A DNA stretch of 64,000 nt from an uncultured Lachnospiraceae bacterium (GTDB lineage: Bacteria > Bacillota > Clostridia > Lachnospirales > Lachnospiraceae): assembly GCA_910585075.1 (NCBI GenBank), contig CAJUED010000011.1, positions 31,352 to 95,351 on the forward strand, given 5' to 3'. How positions within the stretch are numbered: position 1 is the first letter of the stretch; every line of letters starts with the position of its first letter. A program made the translations under genes and the position numbers. Below the pieces are notes generated by a model. The model saw only the letters and a list, made by a program, of their open reading frames with translations. It did no database searches and was not told where the DNA came from. Shown piece by piece: positions 26,641 through 35,147 of this stretch.

Positions 26641-27243
26641 TCACGAAAATAGGTTATACTTTTCAATTCTCAGGCATTTGATACCCTCAAAGAAAAATAC
26701 GGCAATCCAGGGCATTAAATTTTTCATCCCTTCAAATCCCTTATAGCCAAAGGAAGGCTCATAATAATGGATCATTGTACTTAAAGCTGTTCCATGACTG
26801 CCAATTACCACATTTTTATTCGGATATGTTTCCAGCACCTGATGGAGGGCATTGATATTGCGGCTTTGCACCTCCTTAAGGGACTCTCCGCCGGGCAGTT
26901 TAAAATCGAAATCCTCCCACTGCTTTTTACTGAAATCCTCAAACGATGTCACGCTCTGCAAGCCGGCTTGTTGGCTAAAGTCCTGTATCCAGGATTCTCC
27001 GACCTTGCGTTCTCTGAAGTCCTCTATACATTTTATTTCCATCCTTTTGGCATCTGCAAACTCTTTTACCGTGTCAATGGCTCTCTTGTATGGGCTTGAC
27101 AAAATAACGTCAATTTCCTTATCCCACAAAAAATCGGTTACCAGTCTGCGGTCCTTAAGGCCCTGCGCTGTCAGTTCACGGGATAAATCGTCATGGTTAT
27201 CAAAATTTGGCAGTGCATGGCGCACAAAATAAACTATAGTCAT
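26641..27243 (-). CDS. Histidine phosphatase family protein
   Basis: A 200-residue phosphoglycerate-mutase-like phosphatase with VRHA (catalytic His near residue 8, where RHG is more common), SSPYKRAIDT, the Glu-containing EDFRERKVGES, and the second His in VIGSHGTALS. The substrate is unknown. Single gene between a lysozyme and a divergent sensor kinase. Confidence 0.88.
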   Translation of the reverse strand: MTIVYFVRHALPNFDNHDDLSRELTAQGLKDRRLVTDFLWDKEIDVILSSPYKRAIDTVKEFADAKRMEIKCIEDFRERKVGESWIQDFSQQAGLQSVTSFEDFSKKQWEDFDFKLPGGESLKEVQSRNINALHQVLETYPNKNVVIGSHGTALSTMIHYYEPSFGYKGFEGMKNLMPWIAVFFFEGIKCLRIEKYNLFS

Positions 27244-27465
27244 CTTGGTACTCCCCCTCTACTTTTTATGTTCCCGTATATCTTAACACGATTTTAACGT
27301 TATTTCCACAAGAAGGAATTGCCCCCATTCTTCCAAAAATGTATAATATTATCAGTTCGGCACCGCCGGTAATTCAGGTGAAAAGATTTATCCGGAAGGT
27401 TAGCAGAACCAAAAGTTTCTGGGATTTGGCTCATTGTTCACAGAAATGAAAGGAGATACAGCTCT

Positions 27466-28593
27466 ATGCTTTCTATTCTACCCCCGCAAATTCCAAAATC
27501 GGGTTCCGGGCAGATACCGTCCACTGTTTTAAAGGACACTATGCTCACCGCGTTCATTCTCATAATTGCCACCGCCATTTCCTTTTGGTTTTTCCATACG
27601 GTTCCTGAAAATCCTGCCAATATCGCGCTGGTCTATATTACCGCCCTTGTGCTCACCGCACGCTTCACCAGCGGATATGTTTACGGTATTGCGGCTTCCC
27701 TTGTCAGTGTGACGGGCATTAATTATCTGTTCACCTATCCCTACTTTCAGGTAAATTTCACCCTTACAGGCTACCCGGTAACCTTTGTGTTTACTCTGAT
27801 CATTTCTCTTATGGTCAGCACCATGACCACCCGCATCAAGGAACAGGCGGACGCTTTGGTTGAACGGGAAAAGCTTTTGATGGATGCGGAAAAAGAAAAG
27901 ATGCGGGCAAATCTGCTACGCTCCATCTCCCACGATTTGCGTACGCCCCTTACCGGCATTATCGGCAACAGCTCCACCTATATCGACAATTTTGATTCCC
28001 TGGATGAGCAGGAAAAGCTGGGGCTGGTTGGCCATATCCGGGAGGATTCCAACTGGCTTCTCAATATGGTGGAAAATCTTTTATCCGTCACCAGAATAGA
28101 CCAGCACTCCATGAAAATTGCCACATCCATGGAGCCTGTGGAGGAAGTGATATCGGAAGCGGTTCTGCGTTTTCACAAGCGTTACCCGGATGCCCCGGTT
28201 CAGGTTCGGGTCCCGGAGGATTTTTTGATGATTCCAATGGACGCCATGCTGATCGAGCAGGTTATCATCAATCTGCTGGAAAACGCCACCATCCATTCAG
28301 GCAGCAGCCTTCCCGTGGAACTGACCGTCACCTGCACCGACAAGCAGGTTGCTTTTTGCGTCAGAGACTACGGAAAAGGAATTTCACTGAAAAAGCTGGA
28401 TACCTTATTTGACGGTTCTTATTATGAACCGGAGCATAGCTCCGACGGACATAAGGGCATGGGGATTGGGCTTTCCATCTGCAAGACTATCATCACAGCC
28501 CATAACGGCACCATAACCGCCGCCAATCATGAAAAGGGGTGCCAGTTTACCTTTACACTGCCAATGCAGGGGATACGAAACGCAGATTCGTGA
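27466..28593 (+). CDS. KdpD-like sensor histidine kinase lacking the N-terminal KdpD/USP region
   Basis: A 375-residue kinase. Residues 25-122 form the four-helix DUF4118 membrane module of KdpD, then a DHp domain with SISHDLRTPLTG (His156) and a HATPase with DYGKGISLKKLDTLFDGSYY and KGMGIGLSICK. The roughly 370-residue cytoplasmic sensor of classical KdpD is absent. AAGGAGA precedes the start. It pairs with the response regulator downstream. No kdpFABC genes are in the window, so the target is not evident. Confidence 0.88.
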   Translation: MLSILPPQIPKSGSGQIPSTVLKDTMLTAFILIIATAISFWFFHTVPENPANIALVYITALVLTARFTSGYVYGIAASLVSVTGINYLFTYPYFQVNFTLTGYPVTFVFTLIISLMVSTMTTRIKEQADALVEREKLLMDAEKEKMRANLLRSISHDLRTPLTGIIGNSSTYIDNFDSLDEQEKLGLVGHIREDSNWLLNMVENLLSVTRIDQHSMKIATSMEPVEEVISEAVLRFHKRYPDAPVQVRVPEDFLMIPMDAMLIEQVIINLLENATIHSGSSLPVELTVTCTDKQVAFCVRDYGKGISLKKLDTLFDGSYYEPEHSSDGHKGMGIGLSICKTIITAHNGTITAANHEKGCQFTFTLPMQGIRNADS

Positions 28594-28657
28594 AACGCAG
28601 ACCCGTAAAACGCTGGCACTCTTTGCATACAAATTTATCAATAACAGGGAGGATACA

Positions 28658-29377
28658 ATGAACCAGACAACCGCCAAAAACAGCATTTTACTGATAGAGG
28701 ACGAGGAGCATATCCGCTCCTTTATGGCAACTACCTTAAAAAACCAGGGATACAAAATCACTACGGTATCTGAAGGGAAAGATGGCATGCAGCTTGCCGC
28801 CTCCCTTTGTCCCGATGTCATTTTATTGGATTTAGGGCTGCCTGACATGGACGGCATAGATGTGATCAAGGGGCTGCGGCAGTGGACCGCCATCCCCATT
28901 ATCGTCATCTCCGCCCGCAGCAATGAACACGAGAAGGCCAGGGCACTGGACTGCGGCGCTGATGACTATATCACCAAGCCTTTCGGCACCGTTGAGCTTC
29001 TTGCCAGAATCCGCACCTCCCTGCGCCATGGCAGCCAGATGCAGGACTTATCCTCCATCCACCAAAAGCCTTATCATTACAAAAATCTCACCGTCAACTT
29101 TGAGGATCACCTTATCACCCTTGAAGGGAATATGATTCACCTGACACAGATTGAGTATAAGCTTCTCACCCTTTTGGCGAAAAATTCGGGCCGGGTGCTC
29201 ACCTACACCTTTATTATGGAAAAGATATGGGGCCCCTACACAGATAACAACAATCAGATCCTGCGGGTCAACATGGCCAACATCCGCCGTAAGATTGAGA
29301 AAAATCCGGCGGCCCCGGAATATATTTTTACGGAAATCGGCATTGGGTACCGGATGGCAGAAGGGGATCAGGCATAG
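28658..29377 (+). CDS. KdpE-like OmpR-family response regulator
   Basis: A 239-residue regulator. The start at 28658 is set by GGGAGG. The receiver has IEDEEH, Asp58 (LLDLGLPDM) and Lys in ITKPFG. The C-terminal winged helix (about 140-235) has LTQIEYKLLTLLAKNSGRVLT-type sequence. It lies 64 bases after its kinase and converges on feoAB with only 22 bases between them. Confidence 0.92.
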   Translation: MNQTTAKNSILLIEDEEHIRSFMATTLKNQGYKITTVSEGKDGMQLAASLCPDVILLDLGLPDMDGIDVIKGLRQWTAIPIIVISARSNEHEKARALDCGADDYITKPFGTVELLARIRTSLRHGSQMQDLSSIHQKPYHYKNLTVNFEDHLITLEGNMIHLTQIEYKLLTLLAKNSGRVLTYTFIMEKIWGPYTDNNNQILRVNMANIRRKIEKNPAAPEYIFTEIGIGYRMAEGDQA

Positions 29378-29399
29378 CTGTGCCTGACTCCCATTCTCC

Positions 29400-31781
29400 T
29401 TACGCCAACCCCAATATCCTTCCTATGCCATAAACAGCAAAAGAAATCATCCACGCAATCCCACACTGGACAAACACTGTGGCTACTGCCGCCTTCACGC
29501 CGCCCATCTCTCTTTTTACCGTCGCAACTGCAGCCACACACGGTGTATAAAGCAGGGTAAATACCAAAAACACAACTGCTGTAAACGGCGTAAACAATGT
29601 TTCCAGCAAATCCACATTTCCCCCCAAAAGAACCGTCAGTGTAGATACTACATTTTCCTTTGCCGTAAATCCCGCCAGCAGTGCGGTGGAAATTCTCCAG
29701 TCCCCGAACCCAAGCGGTACAAATATGGGAGCTGCCAGACCACCTAACATTGCCAGCAGGCTTTCTTCCTCGGAAGCAGCCACATTCAGCCGTATGTCAA
29801 AAGTCTGTAAAAACCATATCACAATAGAAGCCACAAATATGATCGTAAACGCCTTCTTCGCAAATCCTTTTGCTTTTTCAATGATCAGCTGCAAAACACT
29901 TTTGGCAGAAGGCATCCTGTAATTCGGAAGTTCCATCACAAAGGGAATCGGCTCCCCGTGGTATTTCACTTTCCTGAGAACCAGTGCATATAAAATAGCG
30001 CAGAGAATTCCAAAAATATATAATCCCACCATAACAAGCGCCTGATATTTTCTTGCAAAAAATGCGCTGACCATCATGGAATAAATCGGCAGCTTTGCCG
30101 TACAGCTCATAAACGGCGTAAGTAAGATCGTCATTTTCCGGTCGCGCTCACTGGAAAGCGTTCTGGTTGCCATGATTGCAGGCACGGAGCAGCCAAACCC
30201 TATCAACATTGGGACAATACTCCTGCCGGAAAGTCCGATTTTGCGCAACAGTCTGTCCATGACAAAAGCCACCCTTGCCATATACCCCGTATCTTCCAAA
30301 ATAGACAGAAAGAAAAACAAGGTAACAATCGTTGGCAGGAAGCTCAGCACACTGCCCACGCCGCCGCAAATACCGTCAATGACAAGAGAATGTACCACCG
30401 GATTGACCTGCCCTGTTGTCAGAAGCCCATCAAGCAGTGCCACAATTGCATCCACTCCAACTGACATCAGATCAGAAAGCGCCGCACCGATAAAATTAAA
30501 GGTCATAATAAATATCAGTGCCATGATTCCAATAAAACAGGGAATTGCCGTATATTTCCCGGTCAGGACCCGGTCTATCTTCATGCTTCGCTTATGCTCC
30601 CTGCTTTCCTGGGGACGAACAATCGTTTTCTCGCACAGGGATTCAATAAAAGAAAACCGCATATTGGCAAGTGCTGCCTCCCTGTCAAGCCCCGTATCCT
30701 TTTCCATGACAGATACCAGATGCTTAAAGGCCTCTTTCTTTTCCGGTGCAAGGTCCAGCTTTTCCGCAATCAGATGGTCATTTTCCACCAGTTTTGTAGC
30801 TGCAAAACGCACCGGCAGATCCTTTGCCTTCGCATCCTGTTCCAATGTATGTATCGCCGCATGGATGCAACGGTGTACCGCTCCCACAGGGTCATTTTCC
30901 CTGCTGCCTGCCGGACAGAAATCAACCCGTCCCGGTGCTTCCCTGTGCCTTGCCACATGGATTGCATGATCGATCAGTTCTTCAATGCCTTCATTTTTTG
31001 CCGCTGAAATCGGCACAACCGGAATACCCAGGATCTCCTCCAGTTCATTTACCCTCACAGAGCCGCCGTTTGCCCTGACCTCATCCATCATATTCAACGC
31101 CAGAACCATGGGAATACCAAGTTCCATAATCTGCATGGTAAGATACAGGTTCCGCTCCATATTTGTGGCATCCACAATATTGATGATCCCATTGGGGTGG
31201 GTGTTCATCAGAAAGTCCCGGGTCACAATTTCCTCACTGGAATAAGGCGAAAGGGAATAAATTCCCGGCAGATCCGTCACGGTAGCTTCCGGATGGCTGC
31301 GGATTGTGCCGTCTTTCCGGTCCACCGTCACGCCGGGGAAATTCCCCACATGCTGGTTAGCTCCGGTGAGCTGGTTAAACAATGTAGTTTTCCCGCAGTT
31401 CTGGTTACCCGCCAGTGCAAAGGTAAGTTTTTCCCCTTTTGGTATTTCATTTCCCGTATCATGGACATGATAACTTTTTGCCCTGCCAAGTTCCCCAACG
31501 CCCGGATGCGCCACAGAAGCCGTCCTCTGCTTTGTATATGGCTTTGCTATCTTTTGATGGGTTTTCCCAATTTCAATCTTTTGTGCCTCCCCAAGCCGCA
31601 ACGTCAGCTCATAACCCCTTAGTTCAATCTGCACCGGATCGCCCATGGGTGCGATTTTCTGCAGTGTCACTTCCGTACCGGGAGTCAGCCCCATATCCAG
31701 CAGATGATGTCTGAGTATGCCGCTTCCCCCTACGGAGCGGATATAGGCGCTCTGACCGGGCTTTAATTCATCCATTGTCAT
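29400..31781 (-). CDS. feoB: FeoA-FeoB fusion, ferrous iron uptake GTPase transporter
   Basis: A protein of about 793 residues joining FeoA and FeoB. The FeoA-like SH3 domain (about 1-72, MDELKPGQSAYI...RLGEAQKIEIG) and a linker are followed by the FeoB G domain with G1 GNQNCGKTT and G3 DLPGIYSL, a guanine dissociation inhibitor domain, and two Gate membrane domains. It imports Fe(II) across the inner membrane. GTG and ATG starts are adjacent; the ATG is given. It follows an ArsR regulator gene by 15 bases, so iron uptake may be linked to a metal-responsive repressor. Confidence 0.96.
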   Translation of the reverse strand: MTMDELKPGQSAYIRSVGGSGILRHHLLDMGLTPGTEVTLQKIAPMGDPVQIELRGYELTLRLGEAQKIEIGKTHQKIAKPYTKQRTASVAHPGVGELGRAKSYHVHDTGNEIPKGEKLTFALAGNQNCGKTTLFNQLTGANQHVGNFPGVTVDRKDGTIRSHPEATVTDLPGIYSLSPYSSEEIVTRDFLMNTHPNGIINIVDATNMERNLYLTMQIMELGIPMVLALNMMDEVRANGGSVRVNELEEILGIPVVPISAAKNEGIEELIDHAIHVARHREAPGRVDFCPAGSRENDPVGAVHRCIHAAIHTLEQDAKAKDLPVRFAATKLVENDHLIAEKLDLAPEKKEAFKHLVSVMEKDTGLDREAALANMRFSFIESLCEKTIVRPQESREHKRSMKIDRVLTGKYTAIPCFIGIMALIFIMTFNFIGAALSDLMSVGVDAIVALLDGLLTTGQVNPVVHSLVIDGICGGVGSVLSFLPTIVTLFFFLSILEDTGYMARVAFVMDRLLRKIGLSGRSIVPMLIGFGCSVPAIMATRTLSSERDRKMTILLTPFMSCTAKLPIYSMMVSAFFARKYQALVMVGLYIFGILCAILYALVLRKVKYHGEPIPFVMELPNYRMPSAKSVLQLIIEKAKGFAKKAFTIIFVASIVIWFLQTFDIRLNVAASEEESLLAMLGGLAAPIFVPLGFGDWRISTALLAGFTAKENVVSTLTVLLGGNVDLLETLFTPFTAVVFLVFTLLYTPCVAAVATVKREMGGVKAAVATVFVQCGIAWMISFAVYGIGRILGLA

Positions 31782-31796
31782 CACAGTTTCACCTCT

Positions 31797-32117
31797 CTAT
31801 CGCTCAAAAATATGTTCTATCCCTTTCTTCATAACCAGCCGTACATGGTCATCCGATAATGTATAATAAATCATTTTCCCGTCCCTGCGCCGCCTGACCA
31901 GCTTATTTGACTTTAATAAACTCAGCTGGTGGGACACGGCAGACTGTGTCATGCCAAGCTGTCCTGCCAGACTGCTTACGGTAGCCTCCTGCTCCATCAA
32001 AAGGAGCAGAAGGTATATCCGGGTAGGGTTCCCAAGCATTTTGAAAAATTCCACTAAATTGTATAGTTCTCTTTCCCTTGATTCCCCTGATAATGCCCTG
32101 AAACTTTCAATCTGCAT
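31797..32117 (-). CDS. ArsR/SmtB-family transcriptional regulator
   Basis: A 106-residue winged-helix repressor. The start at 32117 is set by AGGAGG. The core FFKMLGNPTRIYLLLLLM, HTH LAGQLGMTQSAVSHQLSLLKSNKLV and wing RRDGKMIYYTLSDDHV are canonical; the C-terminal helix has DDHVRLVMKKGIEH, where Asp/His could bind Zn(II) as in the alpha-5 site of SmtB/CzrA. It lies between a Zn/Cd P-type ATPase and feoAB on the same strand. Confidence 0.92.
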   Translation of the reverse strand: MQIESFRALSGESRERELYNLVEFFKMLGNPTRIYLLLLLMEQEATVSSLAGQLGMTQSAVSHQLSLLKSNKLVRRRRDGKMIYYTLSDDHVRLVMKKGIEHIFER

Positions 32118-32129
32118 GAAAATCCTCCT

Positions 32130-32212
32130 GATCCATAGTTCCGCAGCCGCCCTGACAGCATCCCTTCCGGCAGAGCACCTATTGCCCCGGCGGCTGTAGG
32201 GGCGGCCGCCAT
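32130..32212 (-). promoter_or_regulatory. Two mutually exclusive GC-rich hairpins between the ATPase and arsR genes
   Basis: On the minus strand, GGCGGC near 32210 can pair with GCCGCC, whose CAGCCGCC can instead pair with GGCGGCTG about 45 bases later. No U-run follows either, so they could be a processing or termination switch in the operon, or simply chance in GC-rich DNA. Confidence 0.35.
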
Positions 32213-32215
32213 ACT

Positions 32216-34234
32216 TTATAATTTCTTCACAAACAGACAGCGGATTGCATTCAGCACCGCAAGGATCATAACACCTACATCTGCAAAAATGGCCAGATAC
32301 ATATTGGCAATACCCACAGCGCCCAGAATCAGACAGGCGAACTTGACGCCCAAAGCCAGTGTGATATTCTGGTAAACAATCCTCAGGCACTTTCTGGAAA
32401 TACGGATTGCCTTGGATATTTTCATGGGATCATCGTCCATCAGCACGATATCCGCCGCTTCAATGGCAGCATCCGAACCCATGGCACCCATGGCAACACC
32501 AATATCCGCACGGGACAGCACAGGAGCATCATTGATACCGTCACCTACAAACGCCAGCTTTGCCTTCCCTGTCTTTATCCGCAAAAGCTCCTCCACTTTG
32601 GATACCTTGTCTGCCGGAAGCAGTTCACTGTATACCTCATCAATGCCAAGGGAAGCCGCCACCTGTTCAGCCACCTTTTTCGCATCTCCTGTCAACATCA
32701 CTGTCTTTTCCACACCGGATGCCTTCAATGCGGAAATAGCATCTTTGGAATGAGGCTTTACGATATCGGAAATCACGATATGCCCCGCATACTTTCCGTC
32801 TATTGCCATATGGATGATTGTTCCGGTCTGGTGGCAGTCAATATAGCGTATCTTCAAATGTTTCATCAGCTTATCATTACCGGCAGCAACCTCCACGCCG
32901 TCCACTCTGGCAATAATACCATTTCCGCTGATTTCCTTTATATCGCTGACACGGGTGCGGTCCAATTCCTTCCCGTAAGCCCGCTGTAAGCTCTTGCTGA
33001 TGGGGTGAGAGGATGCGCTTTCCGCCAGTGCCGCATACTCCACCAGTTTTTTATCCTCCATCTCATTGTGATGGATTCCATTGACCTCAAAAACGCCCTG
33101 GGTCAAAGTTCCTGTCTTATCAAATACAACATATTTGGTCTTGGAAAGGATCTCCAGATAATTGGAACCCTTCACCAGAACTCCCTCCTGACTCGCTCCC
33201 CCGATTCCGGCGAAGAAACTTAAAGGGATACTGATCACAAGCGCACATGGGCAGCTGATAACAAGGAATGTCAATGCCCGGTAAATCCATACCCCCCAAT
33301 CCGCAGGGGCATCCATAAGGAACATCCTGACAAGCGGCGGCAGGAGGGCCAGGGCCAGGGCGCTGTAGCATACTGCCGGTGTATATATCTTTGCAAATTT
33401 CGAGATAAAGTCTTCTGATTTGGACTTTCTGGAGCTTGCATTTTCCACCAAATCCAAAATCTTGGATACCGTAGACTCCCCAAATTCCTTCGTGGTTTCA
33501 ATCTTTAATACGCCTGTCATATTGATGCAGCCGCTGATAATCTCATCCCCTGCCTTCACTTCCCTGGGCAGGCTCTCCCCCGTCAGGGCGCTGGTATTTA
33601 AGCTGGAAGAACCGTTCACAACGATACCGTCAATGGGTACTTTTTCACCCGGCTGTACAACGATAACGCTTCCAATGCCCACTTCGTCCGGGTCAACCTG
33701 CATCAGCTTTCCCCCGCGTTCCACATTTGCATAATCGGGACGTATATCCATCAGGGCGCTGATATTCCGGCGGCTCTTTCCCACCGCATATCCCTGGAAC
33801 CATTCGCCCACCTGATAGAACAGCATAACGGCAATGGCCTCCAGATACTCGCCATTCTCATAGATGGCAAGAGCCATAGCGCCGATGGTGGCAACCGCCA
33901 TCAGGAAATTTTCATCAAATACCTGCTTATTCAAAATACCCTTTACGGCCTTCCTCAAAATGTCATAGCCAATGATAAAATAATCTGCCAGGTAGCATAC
34001 AAGACGTATCATGCGCCCGGCTTGGGGAAACAGATAATCGTCAAGCCGATTAAAGGTTTCTGCTGAAATAGACTGGAGCACCAGAAGCAATGTGGCCGAA
34101 ATCATAATGCGCACTAACATGGTCCGCTGCTTTTTGGTCATCTTCCCGTTTTTGCCCTTTCCCACAATAAAAAGAAATACGGCTGCCGTCGCGATCACAA
34201 CAATGAGCAGCGCATTAATAATAAGTTCCTGCAT
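32216..34234 (-). CDS. Heavy-metal-translocating P1B-type ATPase (Zn/Cd/Pb class)
   Basis: A 672-residue efflux ATPase. It has transmembrane helices, the ion-site motif SCPCAL (about residue 331), DKTGT with the phosphorylated Asp (about 371), a TGE block (SALTGESLPR), a HP motif (SSHPIS) and GDGINDAP. CPC plus the overall pattern fits Zn/Cd exporters (CadA/ZntA). It has no N-terminal HMA domain; an HMA protein is encoded separately upstream. Good ribosome site AAAGGAGAT. The two divergent or downstream ArsR genes are the likely regulators. Confidence 0.93.
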   Translation of the reverse strand: MQELIINALLIVVIATAAVFLFIVGKGKNGKMTKKQRTMLVRIMISATLLLVLQSISAETFNRLDDYLFPQAGRMIRLVCYLADYFIIGYDILRKAVKGILNKQVFDENFLMAVATIGAMALAIYENGEYLEAIAVMLFYQVGEWFQGYAVGKSRRNISALMDIRPDYANVERGGKLMQVDPDEVGIGSVIVVQPGEKVPIDGIVVNGSSSLNTSALTGESLPREVKAGDEIISGCINMTGVLKIETTKEFGESTVSKILDLVENASSRKSKSEDFISKFAKIYTPAVCYSALALALLPPLVRMFLMDAPADWGVWIYRALTFLVISCPCALVISIPLSFFAGIGGASQEGVLVKGSNYLEILSKTKYVVFDKTGTLTQGVFEVNGIHHNEMEDKKLVEYAALAESASSHPISKSLQRAYGKELDRTRVSDIKEISGNGIIARVDGVEVAAGNDKLMKHLKIRYIDCHQTGTIIHMAIDGKYAGHIVISDIVKPHSKDAISALKASGVEKTVMLTGDAKKVAEQVAASLGIDEVYSELLPADKVSKVEELLRIKTGKAKLAFVGDGINDAPVLSRADIGVAMGAMGSDAAIEAADIVLMDDDPMKISKAIRISRKCLRIVYQNITLALGVKFACLILGAVGIANMYLAIFADVGVMILAVLNAIRCLFVKKL

Positions 34235-34250
34235 GATTATCTCCTTTCAA

Positions 34251-34272
34251 TGATTAAGTAACTGTTTATTCG
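34251..34272. promoter_or_regulatory. Probable ArsR-family operator upstream of the P-type ATPase
   Basis: The sequence TGATTAAGTAACTGTTTATT resembles the better dyad at 34626-34647 (TGATTAA...TTAATCA), with one degraded arm. It lies 17 bases before the ATPase start. Confidence 0.5.
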
Positions 34273-34278
34273 TTCTTG

Positions 34279-34346
34279 AAAAAAAAAGGCACCCTCAGGT
34301 AACAATTCAGCCCATGAGAATAAGGGGTGTGTTGCAGGGGCGCCTT
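34279..34346 (-). terminator. Terminator between the HMA and ATPase genes
   Basis: On the minus strand AGGCGCCC and GGGTGCCT pair (one G-U) around a long loop and are followed by a run of nine T. It may let the small HMA gene be expressed in excess of the ATPase. Confidence 0.75.
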
Positions 34347-34367
34347 CTGTTAAATGCCTGTTCCGGA

Positions 34368-34586
34368 TTAAAGGAAAATCTCACAGTCCGGCTCAACCTT
34401 CTTACAGGCTTTCAGCACATCCTCCATAACCGCTTTCGGCTCTTTTCCCTCCTCAAACTCTACGATCATCTTCTGTGTCATAAAATTCACGGTAGCGTCC
34501 TGCACGCCGGAAGTCTTACGGGCAGCGTCCTCCATCAGGTTTGCACAGTTGGCACAATCTACTTCGATTTTGTAAGTTTTTTTCAT
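34368..34586 (-). CDS. Heavy-metal-associated (HMA) domain protein
   Basis: A 72-residue single HMA domain with a beta-alpha-beta-beta-alpha-beta pattern (KTYKIEVDCANCANLMEDA). The metal site is CANC (Cys11, Cys14), where copper chaperones have MxCxxC; DCANC is typical of Zn/Cd-type HMA domains. It probably hands metal to the P-type ATPase downstream, acting as its detached N-terminal domain. AGGAGGA precedes the start. Confidence 0.9.
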   Translation of the reverse strand: MKKTYKIEVDCANCANLMEDAARKTSGVQDATVNFMTQKMIVEFEEGKEPKAVMEDVLKACKKVEPDCEIFL

Positions 34587-34625
34587 AGGGATAAATCCTC
34601 CTCATCTTTTATTTTTATAATTTAA

Positions 34626-34647
34626 TGATTAAGTACTTGTTTAATCA
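34626..34647. promoter_or_regulatory. Operator dyad between the HMA gene and the divergent arsR gene
   Basis: An inverted repeat TGATTAA-N8-TTAATCA, AT-rich and of the size bound by SmtB/CadC-type repressors. It lies in the divergent intergenic region and could control both directions. Confidence 0.65.
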
Positions 34648-34754
34648 CTATGGTTGCAGTATAATACGTTAAGGAGCATACGTCAATGCTTCCAAAGCAC
34701 ACCCTTCCAAATGGGCGAAAAGCATTTCCATTCGGGCGAAAACGGAGGATTTAT

Positions 34755-35120
34755 ATGTCGAAAAAAGAAATGCCCCACCATCATAGAAACGGGGCGGAAA
34801 CACCCGCCATACAGGAACAGCTAAATAACATTGATGACTTTCAGATAATCGCGGAAATCTTTAAACAGCTTGGGGATACAACAAGGGTCCGCATTTTCTT
34901 CCTGCTATGCCACTGCGAAGAATGTGTGATCAACATTTCCGCCATGCTGGATATGTCCAGTCCTGCGGTGTCCCACCACTTGCGCCCTCTGAAAAACAGC
35001 GGCCTGATCGTCAGCCGCCGGGAAGGAAAGGAAGTCTATTACCGGGCGGCGGATACACCGCAGAGCAGACTGCTCCATCAAATGATAGAGCAGGTTATGG
35101 AGATTGCCTGTCCGAAATGA
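34755..35120 (+). CDS. ArsR/SmtB-family metal-sensing repressor
   Basis: A 121-residue repressor. The start is set by GGAGG at 34744-34748. A His-rich N-terminus (MPHHHR), the alpha-3 region LLCHCEECVINI with three Cys, HTH MLDMSSPAVSHHLRPLKNSGLIV and C-terminal LLHQMIEQVMEIACPK suggest Zn/Cd/Pb sensing through thiolates, as in CadC, CmtR or ZiaR. It is divergent from the HMA-ATPase operon and shares the dyad at 34626-34647. Confidence 0.93.
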   Translation: MSKKEMPHHHRNGAETPAIQEQLNNIDDFQIIAEIFKQLGDTTRVRIFFLLCHCEECVINISAMLDMSSPAVSHHLRPLKNSGLIVSRREGKEVYYRAADTPQSRLLHQMIEQVMEIACPK

Positions 35121-35147
35121 AAATAAGCAGTAAAGGGGTAAATCACA

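Noticed and set aside
28405..28923. 172-residue minus-strand open frame across the KdpDE-like gene junction
   Set aside because: Both plus-strand genes are well-formed there; no ribosome site on the minus strand.
30172..30969. 265-residue plus-strand open frame
   Set aside because: Shadow of feoAB, which is conserved over its full length.
32118..32390. N-terminal extension of the ArsR protein to 197 residues
   Set aside because: The extra part is Cys/Arg-rich out-of-family sequence overlapping the ATPase gene; AGGAGG sets the start at 32117.
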